A stretch of DNA of 64,000 nt from Symbiopectobacterium purcellii_A (GTDB lineage Bacteria; Pseudomonadota; Gammaproteobacteria; Enterobacterales; Enterobacteriaceae). Below are positions 9,877 through 17,323 of this stretch, piece by piece. The notes beneath the pieces were generated by a model that was given only the letters and a program-made list of their open reading frames with translations, did no database searches and had not been told where the DNA came from. Position numbers and translations under genes: made by a program. How positions within the stretch are numbered: position 1 is the first letter of the stretch; every line of letters starts with the position of its first letter. The stretch spans positions 4,650,001 through 4,714,000 of the forward strand of contig NZ_CP189882.1 in NCBI RefSeq assembly GCF_052050035.1, given 5' to 3'.

Positions 9877-10783
9877 TGATCTGGCCCAGACTTGGTGGAC
9901 ACGCCCTTAAGAGAGGACTTGTCGTTCAAATACCATCGGGCTGACATAGCCCAGCGTGCTATGCCGCCGTTTCTGATTGTAATCGGCTTTGTTGAATAAT
10001 TTAAGATACTGATTTATATAAGCATTATAAAATTTCAACGACTAATTTTTCCTCTCGGAATGCTTTTTATTGTGCTAACTATTTGATTTGTCGTTCTAAC
10101 AAAATACATTCTCTGTAAATGCATTCTAACTAAAGAAGATGTAAATCAAACGGTTAAATTATTCAACAAAGCCATTGTAATCCACCTCAATGTAGTTAAA
10201 CACCTCAGATTTCATGGTTTCCCGGTCAGGAAAGTGTTCGCCGTGGATCAGCTCCACCTTCAAACTGTGAAAAAAACTTTCAGCACACGCGTTATCATAA
10301 CAGTTGCCTTTTCCACTCATGCTACATGTTAATTTACTGATTTTAATTAACTTCTGATAATCATCAGAACAGTACTGACTGCCACGATCCGAGTGGACGA
10401 TGACGCCCTCTGGGGAACCCCGTCGGCTCAGGGCCATCTGCAGGGCATCGCAGACCAGGCCCGACTTCATCCTTACCGACATTGACCATCCCACAACGGC
10501 TCGTGAAAATAAATCAATTATTACAGCCAGATAAACCCAACCCGCTTCCGTCCATAAGTAAGTGATGTCACCGACCCATTTCTGGTTCGGGGCTGATGCT
10601 GTGAAATCCTGCTGTAGCAGATTCGGCGCCACCGGACGATTATGCTTCGAATCTGTTGTCACCCTGAATTTTTTTGCCGCTTTCGCCTTCAGCCCCTGCC
10701 GGCGCAGGCTGGCAGCGATGGTTTTGCGATTGTAATGATAACCGGCATCCTGCAGGTCCAGGCGCAGCCTGCGGGCACCGTTG
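9877..10783 (-). mobile_element. IS3-family F2 fragment with orfB
   Basis: The end TGATCTGGCCCAGACTTGG is at 9877. The minus strand encodes the OrfB integrase (rve fold): Asp in WVGDITYLW, Asp in VIVHSDRGSQY, Glu in CAESFFHSLK, finishing as DYNQKRRHSTLGYVSP once MITE-A (9985-10173) is removed. The 5' half and orfA are gone, lost at the MITE-A at 10784. Confidence 0.85.
9985..10173 (-). repeat. MITE-A copy 3 (189 bp, in F2 orfB)
   Basis: 9-bp duplication ATTGTAATC at 9976-9984 and 10174-10182. It interrupts orfB after VDYN. Confidence 0.96.
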
Positions 10784-10972
10784 GGCTTTGTTGAATAATT
10801 TAACCGTTTGATTTACATCTTCTTTAGTTAGAATGCATTTACAGAGAATGTATTTTGTTAGAACGACAAATCAAATAGTTAGCACAATAAAAAGCATTCC
10901 GAGAGGAAAAATTAGTCGTTGAAATTTTATAATGCTTATATAAATCAGTATCTTAAATTATTCAACAAAGCC
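10784..10972 (+). repeat. MITE-A copy 4, at a rearrangement junction
   Basis: The element is complete, but the left 9 bp (GCACCGTTG, F2 sequence) and right 9 bp (ATACAGCCC, fadR sequence) do not match. It is the only MITE-A copy here without a duplication. It joins F2 to the middle of fadR. Confidence 0.92.
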
Positions 10973-11481
10973 ATACAGCCCTTTCAACCCGTTAAGAATC
11001 AATCCATAAATCGGGTTACCGGAAACAAACGCCAATCCACGGAAAATTGCATAATCCAGTTGTGTAAATGCATCGGCGTTGTCTTCGACACTGGCCCGCT
11101 GTATTAATACTTCTTGGCTCTTATCAGGATGTTGACGCAGCGCAGTACGAATAAAAATCGCGGCAATGTTGGTGCGCACAGCCAGCAGATTATCAATCAA
11201 CTGCGGGACGCTGTCGTGATCGAGTCACGCCAGTGTTTCAAGGATGTTCAGCCCGGATGTTTCCCAAAAATTGTTGATTTTCGTGGGTTTACCATGCTGA
11301 ATCGTCAGCCAGCCATCACGAGCCAGGCGCTGTAGCACCTCGCGCAACGTGGTACCCCGATCAGTTCCGATAACTCACGTTCCGCAGGTAAGATTGAACC
11401 GGGAGGAAAACGATTATTCCAAATACTTTCGATAATATATTCTTCCGCGAATCCAGCAGGACTTTGCGCCTTGATAACCAT
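10973..11481 (-). pseudogene. fadR: fadR, fatty-acid metabolism regulator, decayed
   Basis: The start (MVIKAQSPAGFAEEYIIESIWNN) and winged-helix region match E. coli FadR, an acyl-CoA-responsive GntR-family repressor of fad genes and activator of fabA/fabB. There are three lesions. About 7 bp are deleted after the ELSELIGV codons (near 11355), which shifts the frame. A TGA replaces the Arg codon in LETLARLDH (near 11226). The gene ends at MITE-A after NGLKGLY, losing the last third of the ligand-binding domain. It is divergent from nhaB, as in E. coli. Loss fits a host-fed symbiont (inference). Confidence 0.93.
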
Positions 11482-11712
11482 GTGTGTGATGTTCCATTGC
11501 GATATAAAAGCGGACTCATCATACCAGAGCAGTCCGCTATGACATAGCGTGGCATGGAGACAAAAACAGAATTCCGACAGAAACTGTGACACTTCACCCG
11601 CTCATTTATTTAAAAGTCACTGCATTGGGCTTAGTATTGACCCGGTCGTTTACCGTAAGTGAACGGTAACTCAGATTTCACACTGTTAGACAATAAGGGA
11701 ACCGTAAACATA
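11482..11712. other. fadR-nhaB divergent intergenic region
   Basis: 231 bp that should carry both promoters. I see no gene. AAGGGA at 11696-11701 is a plausible nhaB ribosome binding site. Confidence 0.45.
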
Positions 11713-13251
11713 ATGACGGACATGTCGATAAGACGCGCACTGCAAAATAATTTTCTGGGGCAATGCCCCGGCTGGTATAAATTAACCCTGCTGGGTTTCC
11801 TCATCCTCAATCCCTTGGTGTTTTTTTTGGTCAGTCCTTTTTTAGCGGGCTGGTTACTGGCCGCAGAGTTTATTTTTACTCTGGGTATGGCCCTGAAATG
11901 CTATCCGCTCCAGCCCGGCGGACTACTGGCTCTGCAGGCGGTGTTTATCGGCATGACAAGTCCAGAGCAGATCTGGCATGAGGTTTCTCGCAATATTCCC
12001 GTCATCACACTGCTGATATTTATGGTTGCGGGCATCTACTTTATGAAGCCGCTGTTGCTGTTCGTGTTGACTCGACTGTTGTTGCGCATCCGTTCCAAGG
12101 CGCTGCTTTCAATCGCCTTCTGCCTGGCGGCCGCATTTCTGTCTGCTTTTTTGGATGCCTTGACCGTCATTGCGGTGGTGATTGGCGTTGCCACCGGGTT
12201 TTATGATATTTACCACCGGTACATCAACGGGCTGGATCAACAGTCCCAGTCGATCACCGACGAGCAGGCGCAAACGTTGGAACAATTTAGCGCCTTTCTA
12301 CGCAGTTTATTGATGCATGCGGGCGTGGGTACAGCTCTTGGCGGCGTGATGACCATGGTCGGTGAGCCACAAAACCTGATTATTGCGAAAACCGCTGGCT
12401 GGGATTTCGCCAGCTTCTTCTTGCGTATGTCGGCAGTTACCGTTCCGATATTCCTGTGCGGTATCGCTACCTGCATTCTGGTAGAGCATGTAAAAATTTG
12501 CGGCTATGGCGTCGCACTGCCGGATACCGTGCGTCAGGTGCTGGAAGATTACGAGCGTAAGACCAGCGCCGAACGGGCACCGCAAGAGCGTACTATGCTG
12601 TGGATTCAGGGCGTTATTGGCATCTGGTTGATTGCAGCCCTGGCATTTCACCTGGCAGAAGTCGGTTTAATCGGACTGAGCGTTATTATTCTGGTTACCT
12701 CGTTTTGCGGCATTACAGAAGAACACTCCATCGGCAAAGCCTTTCAGGATGCGATGCCTTTTACGGCATTGCTTACCGTGTTCTTTGCCATTGTTGCGGT
12801 GATTATTGACCAGCAACTGTTCACACCGCTGATTCAGTTTGTGCTTCAGGGCTCGGAGCAAAACCAGCTTACGCTGTTTTATCTGTTTAATGGCCTGCTC
12901 TCTTCTATTTCTGACAATGTGTTCGTCGGCTCTATTTATATCAACGAGGCGCATCAGGCCTTTGAACAAGGCCACATCTCACAGGAACAGTTTGAACTGT
13001 TAGCCGTAGCGATCAACACCGGTACTAACCTGCCTTCAGTCGCGACACCCAACGGACAGGCCGCCTTTCTCTTTTTGCTGACCTCGGCCCTGGCACCGCT
13101 CATTCGACTTTCTTATGGCAGAATGGTGATCATGGCACTGCCCTATACGATAGTAATGACGCTGGTAGGCTGGCTGTGCGTTGCCTTCGCGTTAGTGCCT
13201 GCAACTGAACTGTTTACTGAATGGCAGTGGATAGCGCTACCAAAACTGTAA
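11713..13251 (+). CDS. nhaB: NhaB, Na+/H+ antiporter
   Basis: The product is 512 aa, against 513 in E. coli, and intact. About 12 hydrophobic segments are visible, among them residues 19-42, 46-58, 97-120, 124-160, and several after 280. Conserved family blocks include AFLSAFLDALTVIAVVI, HAGVGTALGGVMTMVGEPQN, LSSISDNVFVGSIYINEA and INTGTNLPSVATPNGQAA. It exchanges cytoplasmic Na+ for H+ across the inner membrane. ATG 11713 is chosen by alignment with the E. coli start; a longer in-frame start at 11659 adds 18 residues with no family match. The position between fadR and dsbB is ancestral. Confidence 0.95.
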   Translation: MTDMSIRRALQNNFLGQCPGWYKLTLLGFLILNPLVFFLVSPFLAGWLLAAEFIFTLGMALKCYPLQPGGLLALQAVFIGMTSPEQIWHEVSRNIPVITLLIFMVAGIYFMKPLLLFVLTRLLLRIRSKALLSIAFCLAAAFLSAFLDALTVIAVVIGVATGFYDIYHRYINGLDQQSQSITDEQAQTLEQFSAFLRSLLMHAGVGTALGGVMTMVGEPQNLIIAKTAGWDFASFFLRMSAVTVPIFLCGIATCILVEHVKICGYGVALPDTVRQVLEDYERKTSAERAPQERTMLWIQGVIGIWLIAALAFHLAEVGLIGLSVIILVTSFCGITEEHSIGKAFQDAMPFTALLTVFFAIVAVIIDQQLFTPLIQFVLQGSEQNQLTLFYLFNGLLSSISDNVFVGSIYINEAHQAFEQGHISQEQFELLAVAINTGTNLPSVATPNGQAAFLFLLTSALAPLIRLSYGRMVIMALPYTIVMTLVGWLCVAFALVPATELFTEWQWIALPKL

Positions 13252-13470
13252 ACACAGACGCATCGCTACGCACAACTATCGTGTATAGTGAACGGGTTAC
13301 AACGCTTAACCGTAGCGTGCTATGCGTCAAAGGATGGCAATCGCAAAAATGATATATAAAGAGTATCAAATAAATAGATTGTTACGTTTTGCTCAGTGAA
13401 ATGATGGCGTCATTGCCTGTACCGTCTTTGCCGCCAAATCGATCATTTTTTTTAGCATGGAATATTCGTT
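13252..13470. other. nhaB-dsbB intergenic region
   Basis: 219 bp, no gene seen. It probably holds the dsbB promoter; no confident -35/-10 pair is called. Confidence 0.4.
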
Positions 13471-14001
13471 ATGTTGCGATTTCTTAACCGCTGCTCACGT
13501 GGGCGCGGTGCCTGGCTGTTAATGGCTTTGACGGCGTTTGCCTTTGAATTGGTCGCGCTTTATTTTCAGCATGTCATGTTGCTCAAACCTTGTGTGCTGT
13601 GTATCTACCAGCGCAGCGCACTGTTCGGCGTGATGGGTGCCGGGTTGCTGGGGGCTATCGCACCCGCGACGCAGCTGCGCTATCCAGCAATTTTCCTATG
13701 GATCTACAGTGCAGTCGAAGGATTAAAGCTCGCCTGGGAGCACACCAATGTCATGCTGCATCCTTCACCGTTTGCCGTGTGTGACTTCTTTGTCAACTTC
13801 CCGTCATGGCTGCCGCTGGACAAGTGGCTGCCCTCCGTGTTCGTTGCTTCCGGTGACTGTGCCGAGCGCCAATGGCAGTTCCTGTCACTGGTTATGCCAC
13901 AGTGGATGCTGGTGATTTTCGGTGCGTTTCTGGTGATGGGCGTACTGGTGCTGATTGCCCAGCCGTTCAAGCCTAAACGTCGCGATCTGTTTAGCCGCTA
14001 A
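13471..14001 (+). CDS. dsbB: DsbB, disulfide bond formation membrane protein
   Basis: 176 aa with four membrane segments. All four catalytic cysteines are at the E. coli positions: Cys41 and Cys44 (PCVLC), Cys104 (AVCDFF) and Cys130 (SGDCAERQW). It reoxidises periplasmic DsbA and passes electrons to quinones. The frame is intact and the gene follows nhaB as in E. coli. Its retention means periplasmic disulfide formation is still maintained. Confidence 0.96.
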   Translation: MLRFLNRCSRGRGAWLLMALTAFAFELVALYFQHVMLLKPCVLCIYQRSALFGVMGAGLLGAIAPATQLRYPAIFLWIYSAVEGLKLAWEHTNVMLHPSPFAVCDFFVNFPSWLPLDKWLPSVFVASGDCAERQWQFLSLVMPQWMLVIFGAFLVMGVLVLIAQPFKPKRRDLFSR

Positions 14002-14011
14002 TCCTGTTGTT

Positions 14012-14035
14012 GCCAGATGGCCTGCGCCATCTGGC
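14012..14035 (+). terminator. Hairpin after dsbB
   Basis: GCCAGATGGC and GCCATCTGGC form a perfect 10-bp stem with a 4-nt loop, 11 bp past the dsbB stop. No T-run follows, so it may stabilise the mRNA 3' end rather than terminate. Confidence 0.6.
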
Positions 14036-14073
14036 TTCATACACGTCTAAGGCCTCGTCGGCCGTGCGCGACT

Positions 14074-14343
14074 TCAGTGGTGAAGCGAGAGGTCTAGCGA
14101 ATACCTGAACGCTTTATGCGATGCGTCCAATGTCACCACGCGCACATGCCGGTTGCAAATAAACCATATCTCATCGCGATCGTTTGCCAATATGTAATAG
14201 GCATCTGAGGTTTCAGAAGGATTAAAGCATCCCAGTACGCGGTGCCTACCGAAAATCCGCTTTGCAGCGGTAGCGGTAGCGGTCTGGGGCCGTTGTCTAA
14301 CTCCTGTATTTCGCAGATATAACCCTCGTTCTAACCAAAGCAT
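14074..14343 (-). CDS. Hypothetical protein, 89 aa
   Basis: I do not recognise a family. The C-terminal half (DAYYILANDRDEIWFICNRHVRVVTLD) has a regular beta-strand look and reads like real coding sequence. The N-terminal part is Arg/Thr/Ala-rich and low in complexity. A GAGTGAGG stretch precedes the ATG. It lies convergent with dsbB. It could be a small genuine gene or a decayed one. Confidence 0.4.
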   Translation of the reverse strand: MLWLERGLYLRNTGVRQRPQTATATAAKRIFGRHRVLGCFNPSETSDAYYILANDRDEIWFICNRHVRVVTLDASHKAFRYSLDLSLHH

Positions 14344-14467
14344 CAGACCTCACTCACCGTTAATCACACCAACTAAAAATGTAGCTAACGTCCGTGCATG
14401 CCGACAAGTTTATCAGAATAAATTAACGCTACTTCGGCTACATTAGGGCAGGTCTGCTGGTTTTGAC
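14344..14467. other. Spacer before ISa
   Basis: 124 bp with no gene seen. It ends at the left end of ISa. Confidence 0.4.
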
Positions 14468-15523
14468 GGCTTTGTTGAATAAATCAGAATTAGCCGACAG
14501 GATGACTCCCTCTGCTACACCTGTTATCCTATCCTGACGCTGTGTGGCATACCCAACAACGTCATACGGTTCAGCGCTTTGACCATCGCTATGGCTTCAC
14601 CTACTTGAGCCTCATAGTCACGCAGGCTCAGATGGCCACCCAGCAAAGTTTTTATGCGGAACATCGCTGTTTCTGCCACTGAACGCCGGTGATAACCCAC
14701 TTTCTTTTTCCACATATCATTACTCCCGCTCAGACGCTGATTCGCCACCGCATGGTTACGTTCATGGTACTTGTCCGGCCAGTATTTGGCTCCGCTTCGC
14801 GGCGGGATAAGGGGCCTGATTTTCTTTCTTAGCAACGCATCGTGGCAGTAACGGGCGTCATAAGCACCGTCTGCTGACACTTCCCTGATTTTTAGGTGGG
14901 TTTGGTTAATCAGGCCCGGCAGTGCCTGCGCATCTGTCGTTCCGCTGAGCGATAAGTCGGCACAGATAATCTCATGCGTCGCACTGTCTGCTGCCAGATG
15001 AAGCTTGCGCCACACTCTTCGTCTGTCAGCCCCATGCTGCCTGACTTTCCATTCACCTTCGCCAAAGACCTTCAGACCGGTACTGTCGATGACCAGATGC
15101 GAGATTTCACCACGCGTTGGCGTTTTTATGCTGATACTGACGGTTTTTGCCCGCCGACTGACCAGAGAGTAGTCCGGGCAGCGCAGTGGCAGGCTCATCA
15201 GTGTAAAAACCGAGTCGACAAAGCCCTGTAATGCCCGGAGCGACAGGTTAAACACGCGCTTTATCATCAAAACCGTGGTAACAGCCATATCGGTGTAGTA
15301 AAGCGGCCGACCACGACCTTCAGGCGAAGAACTGTCAGTCCATGCAGCGATGGCCGACTCATCAAGCCAGACCGTCAGGGAGCCGCGTTGTCTGAGTGCT
15401 TTGTTGTAGGTGGGCCAGTTGGTGATTTTAAACTTTTGCTTTGCCATGGGGAGCTGCTATCGGGAGCGATGATAGTGCTTTGATCCGGCGATCCCCTGAA
15501 AGTTCGATTTATTCAACAAAGCC
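14468..15523 (-). mobile_element. ISa copy 1, complete (1056 bp)
   Basis: Inverted ends GGCTTTGTTGAATAA. The left 9 bp (GGTTTTGAC) and right 9 bp (TGTAGAACC, inside an IS30 type 2 fragment) do not match, so the flanks have been exchanged by recombination. Confidence 0.93.
14524..15447 (-). CDS. IS903-like IS5-family transposase, 307 aa
   Basis: Intact. It has the DDE_Tnp_1-type fold, with first Asp in LVIDSTGLKVFGEGEW, second Asp in VSADGAYDARYCH and Glu in the YHRRSVAETAMFRIKTLLG block. It matches the copy at 49945 except for single residues (SSSPEG, THLKIRE). It is the likely trans-acting source for MITE-A (inference from the shared ends). Confidence 0.94.
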   Translation of the reverse strand: MAKQKFKITNWPTYNKALRQRGSLTVWLDESAIAAWTDSSSPEGRGRPLYYTDMAVTTVLMIKRVFNLSLRALQGFVDSVFTLMSLPLRCPDYSLVSRRAKTVSISIKTPTRGEISHLVIDSTGLKVFGEGEWKVRQHGADRRRVWRKLHLAADSATHEIICADLSLSGTTDAQALPGLINQTHLKIREVSADGAYDARYCHDALLRKKIRPLIPPRSGAKYWPDKYHERNHAVANQRLSGSNDMWKKKVGYHRRSVAETAMFRIKTLLGGHLSLRDYEAQVGEAIAMVKALNRMTLLGMPHSVRIG

Positions 15524-15652
15524 TGTAGAACCGTTCTTTCTGAGTCAGATGTTTTCCCTGCATGCAACAGGCTCTCCAGTATGGCCAGAACGGTGATTTT
15601 ATCCGACTCTGGCAAGTGGGTCACTTTGTTGAGTTTCGAGTGGGAATGGGGC
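15524..15652 (-). mobile_element. IS30 type 2 fragment (5' end)
   Basis: 129 bp covering the transposase start (MQGKHLTQKERF) and the end GGAATGGGGC at 15652. It is cut by ISa and inserted in the TRIC-type gene. Confidence 0.85.
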
Positions 15653-15784
15653 GGTGCCACCACCCAGCGCGGTAATAAAGGCGATCATCGCCACACCGAA
15701 AATATCCATGTTCCTGCGTCCGGCGGCCAATGCGCCAGACATGCCTTCTGCGGTAATTGCGATTAGATAGATGTAAGTAAGCAC
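15653..15784 (-). pseudogene. TRIC/YicG-like (UPF0126) membrane protein, 3' truncated
   Basis: Only the first 44 or so codons remain (TYIYLIAITAEGMSGALAA..., ending FITALGGGT), the first half of the TRIC/UPF0126 repeat, cut by IS30. The start is probably GTG 15784 with AGGA 8 nt upstream. TRIC proteins are cation channels; bacterial members are found downstream of glycine riboswitches, and one is predicted here. The gene cannot be functional. Confidence 0.85.
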
Positions 15785-15806
15785 ACAAATTTTCCTGTGA
15801 AATGTG

Positions 15807-15996
15807 CCTCTCCCCCTATCCATTTTACCTGAGAGTTTATGCAGCTTACGCCGCTTGCCCCTTCGGTGGGTGGCTACGCAGAAACCGCGCGCGCACCGCT
15901 CTCCAGTCGGCGTATCAACAAAGTGCAGTAAGGTGGCCTGAGCGATTATGGGAGTTTGCGCCTTCGGCGGGTCGCTCGTTGCGCGGTCCTCTCTCC
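15807..15996 (-). promoter_or_regulatory. Tandem glycine riboswitch
   Basis: Two aptamers read on the minus strand. The first, about 15996-15915, has GGAGAGAGGACCGC, then CCGAAGGCGCAAACTCCC, then ATCGCTCAGGCCACC. The second, about 15904-15807, has GGAGAGCGGTGCG, then CCGAAGGGGCAAGC, then AAACTCTCAGGTAAAATGGA. These are the conserved glycine-aptamer blocks in the right order, joined by a short linker. The second ends about 20 bp before the TRIC-type start codon. The downstream gene is truncated, so the switch now controls nothing useful. Confidence 0.9.
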
Positions 15997-16149
15997 TGCG
16001 AGCTGCGAAGTATAAAGGCTTACTATCGCTACTTCAACCTTCCGTTCGCTCGACAGACCGCGATATCATCCGCCGGGCGCCTCTGGCGTGACTTTTGCCT
16101 GTTTTTTCTGATACCATCAGCGTCACGATTTCCTGACATGGCAGTGACG

Positions 16150-16959
16150 ATGAAAGTTGTTTCTTTTAATATCAATGGGCTGCGCGCCCGTCCTCACCAA
16201 CTGGCCGCAATCATCGCCCAGCATCAGCCGGATATCATTGGCTTGCAGGAAACAAAAGTGCACGATGATATGTTTCCCTTCGAAGAGATCCGAAAGCTGG
16301 GCTATCAGGTCTACTACTACGGGCAAAAAGGCCATTATGGCGTCGCCTTGCTGTGTAAAGAGACGCCGATTGCCGTGCGCTACGGCTTTCCCAGCGATGA
16401 ACCCGATGCGCAGCGGCGCATCATTATGGCAGATTTCGCTACGTCCGCCGGTACGCTGACCGTTATCAATGGCTATTTCCCGCAGGGAGAGAGTCGCGAC
16501 CACCTGGTGAAATTCCCGGCCAAAACCCGCTTTTATGCCGACTTGCAGACCTATCTGACACAGCATCACACCCCGGAGCAACCGCTGATCGTCATGGGGG
16601 ATATCAATATCAGCCCGACGGATCTGGATATTGGCATTGGTGAAGAAAACCGTAAGCGCTGGCTGCGCACCGGTAAGTGTTCATTCTTACCCAAAGAGCG
16701 GGAATGGATGGCGCGCTTACTGGGATGGGGATTGGTCGATACTTTCCGCGCGCTGGCGCCGGACAGTACCGATCGCTATTCTTGGTTTGACTACCGTTCT
16801 GCCGGATTTGACGATAATCGCGGCCTGCGCATCGATGTGATTCTCGCCAGTCATGCATTGGCGACGCACTGCACGGCCAGTGATATTGATTACGATATCC
16901 GCGGCATGGAAAAACCCTCTGACCACGCGCCAATTTGGGCCACGTTCTCCGGGCTCTGA
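16150..16959 (+). CDS. xthA: Exonuclease III (AP endonuclease)
   Basis: 269 aa, against 268 in E. coli. Catalytic residues are in place: Glu34 (LQETK), Tyr109 (NGYFPQG), Asp151 and Asn153 (GDINISP), and Asp258/His259 (PSDHAP). It cleaves at abasic sites and degrades duplex DNA 3'-5' in base-excision repair. I start at ATG 16150, matching E. coli MKFVSFN; ATG 16138 adds four residues, and a longer open frame upstream runs through the riboswitch and is not real. It is divergent from the TRIC-type gene. Confidence 0.95.
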   Translation: MKVVSFNINGLRARPHQLAAIIAQHQPDIIGLQETKVHDDMFPFEEIRKLGYQVYYYGQKGHYGVALLCKETPIAVRYGFPSDEPDAQRRIIMADFATSAGTLTVINGYFPQGESRDHLVKFPAKTRFYADLQTYLTQHHTPEQPLIVMGDINISPTDLDIGIGEENRKRWLRTGKCSFLPKEREWMARLLGWGLVDTFRALAPDSTDRYSWFDYRSAGFDDNRGLRIDVILASHALATHCTASDIDYDIRGMEKPSDHAPIWATFSGL

Positions 16960-16969
16960 CACCCTGCAC

Positions 16970-16991
16970 GGGCAGCCGCTCACGGCTGCCC
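16970..16991. terminator. Hairpin between convergent xthA and ynjH
   Basis: GGGCAGCCG and CGGCTGCCC pair with a 4-nt loop, 10 bp past the xthA stop and just beyond the ynjH stop. It could serve both genes; no strong T-run. Confidence 0.6.
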
Positions 16992-16996
16992 CATCT

Positions 16997-17323
16997 CTAA
17001 AACCATTGCTGTTTGAGCACTTGCCAGATCAGATTATTCGTCCCCAGCATTTGCCTGTCACGCGTACACTGTAACAACACCCCTTCCGTTCGCACCACAG
17101 CGCCTTCAGTGTAATTAAGGTTCTCAAACACACAGCAACGCATACAGTTGTTTTGCGGCTCTCGCCGCGTCGAACCATTGTTATCGCCCCAGATAACACT
17201 GGGCGGTAAACCAACCACAATATCCGTGTTGCCCCGCGAGGGCATGGTCGTCGCTGTAGATTGCGCCCACACGGGCAGAGAAACCAGCGCGCCGACAAAC
17301 AACATCACCTGTGATGATTTCAT
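16997..17323 (-). CDS. ynjH: YnjH, DUF1496 exported protein
   Basis: 108 aa. A signal peptide (MKSSQVMLFVGALVSLPVWA, likely cut before QS) is followed by a short domain with cysteines in NCMRCCVFENLNYTEGAVV and a late one in LLQCTRD. This matches E. coli YnjH in length and in the 'YSEGAVV...LLQC' block. Function unknown; probably periplasmic. Its ATG overlaps the topB stop (ATGA), so the two are translationally coupled. Confidence 0.85.
   Translation of the reverse strand: MKSSQVMLFVGALVSLPVWAQSTATTMPSRGNTDIVVGLPPSVIWGDNNGSTRREPQNNCMRCCVFENLNYTEGAVVRTEGVLLQCTRDRQMLGTNNLIWQVLKQQWF

Noticed and set aside
15802..16149. Long open frame upstream of xthA, extending the protein by 116 residues
   Set aside because: It runs through the two glycine aptamers on the other strand and has no match to exonuclease III; the family start is at 16150.
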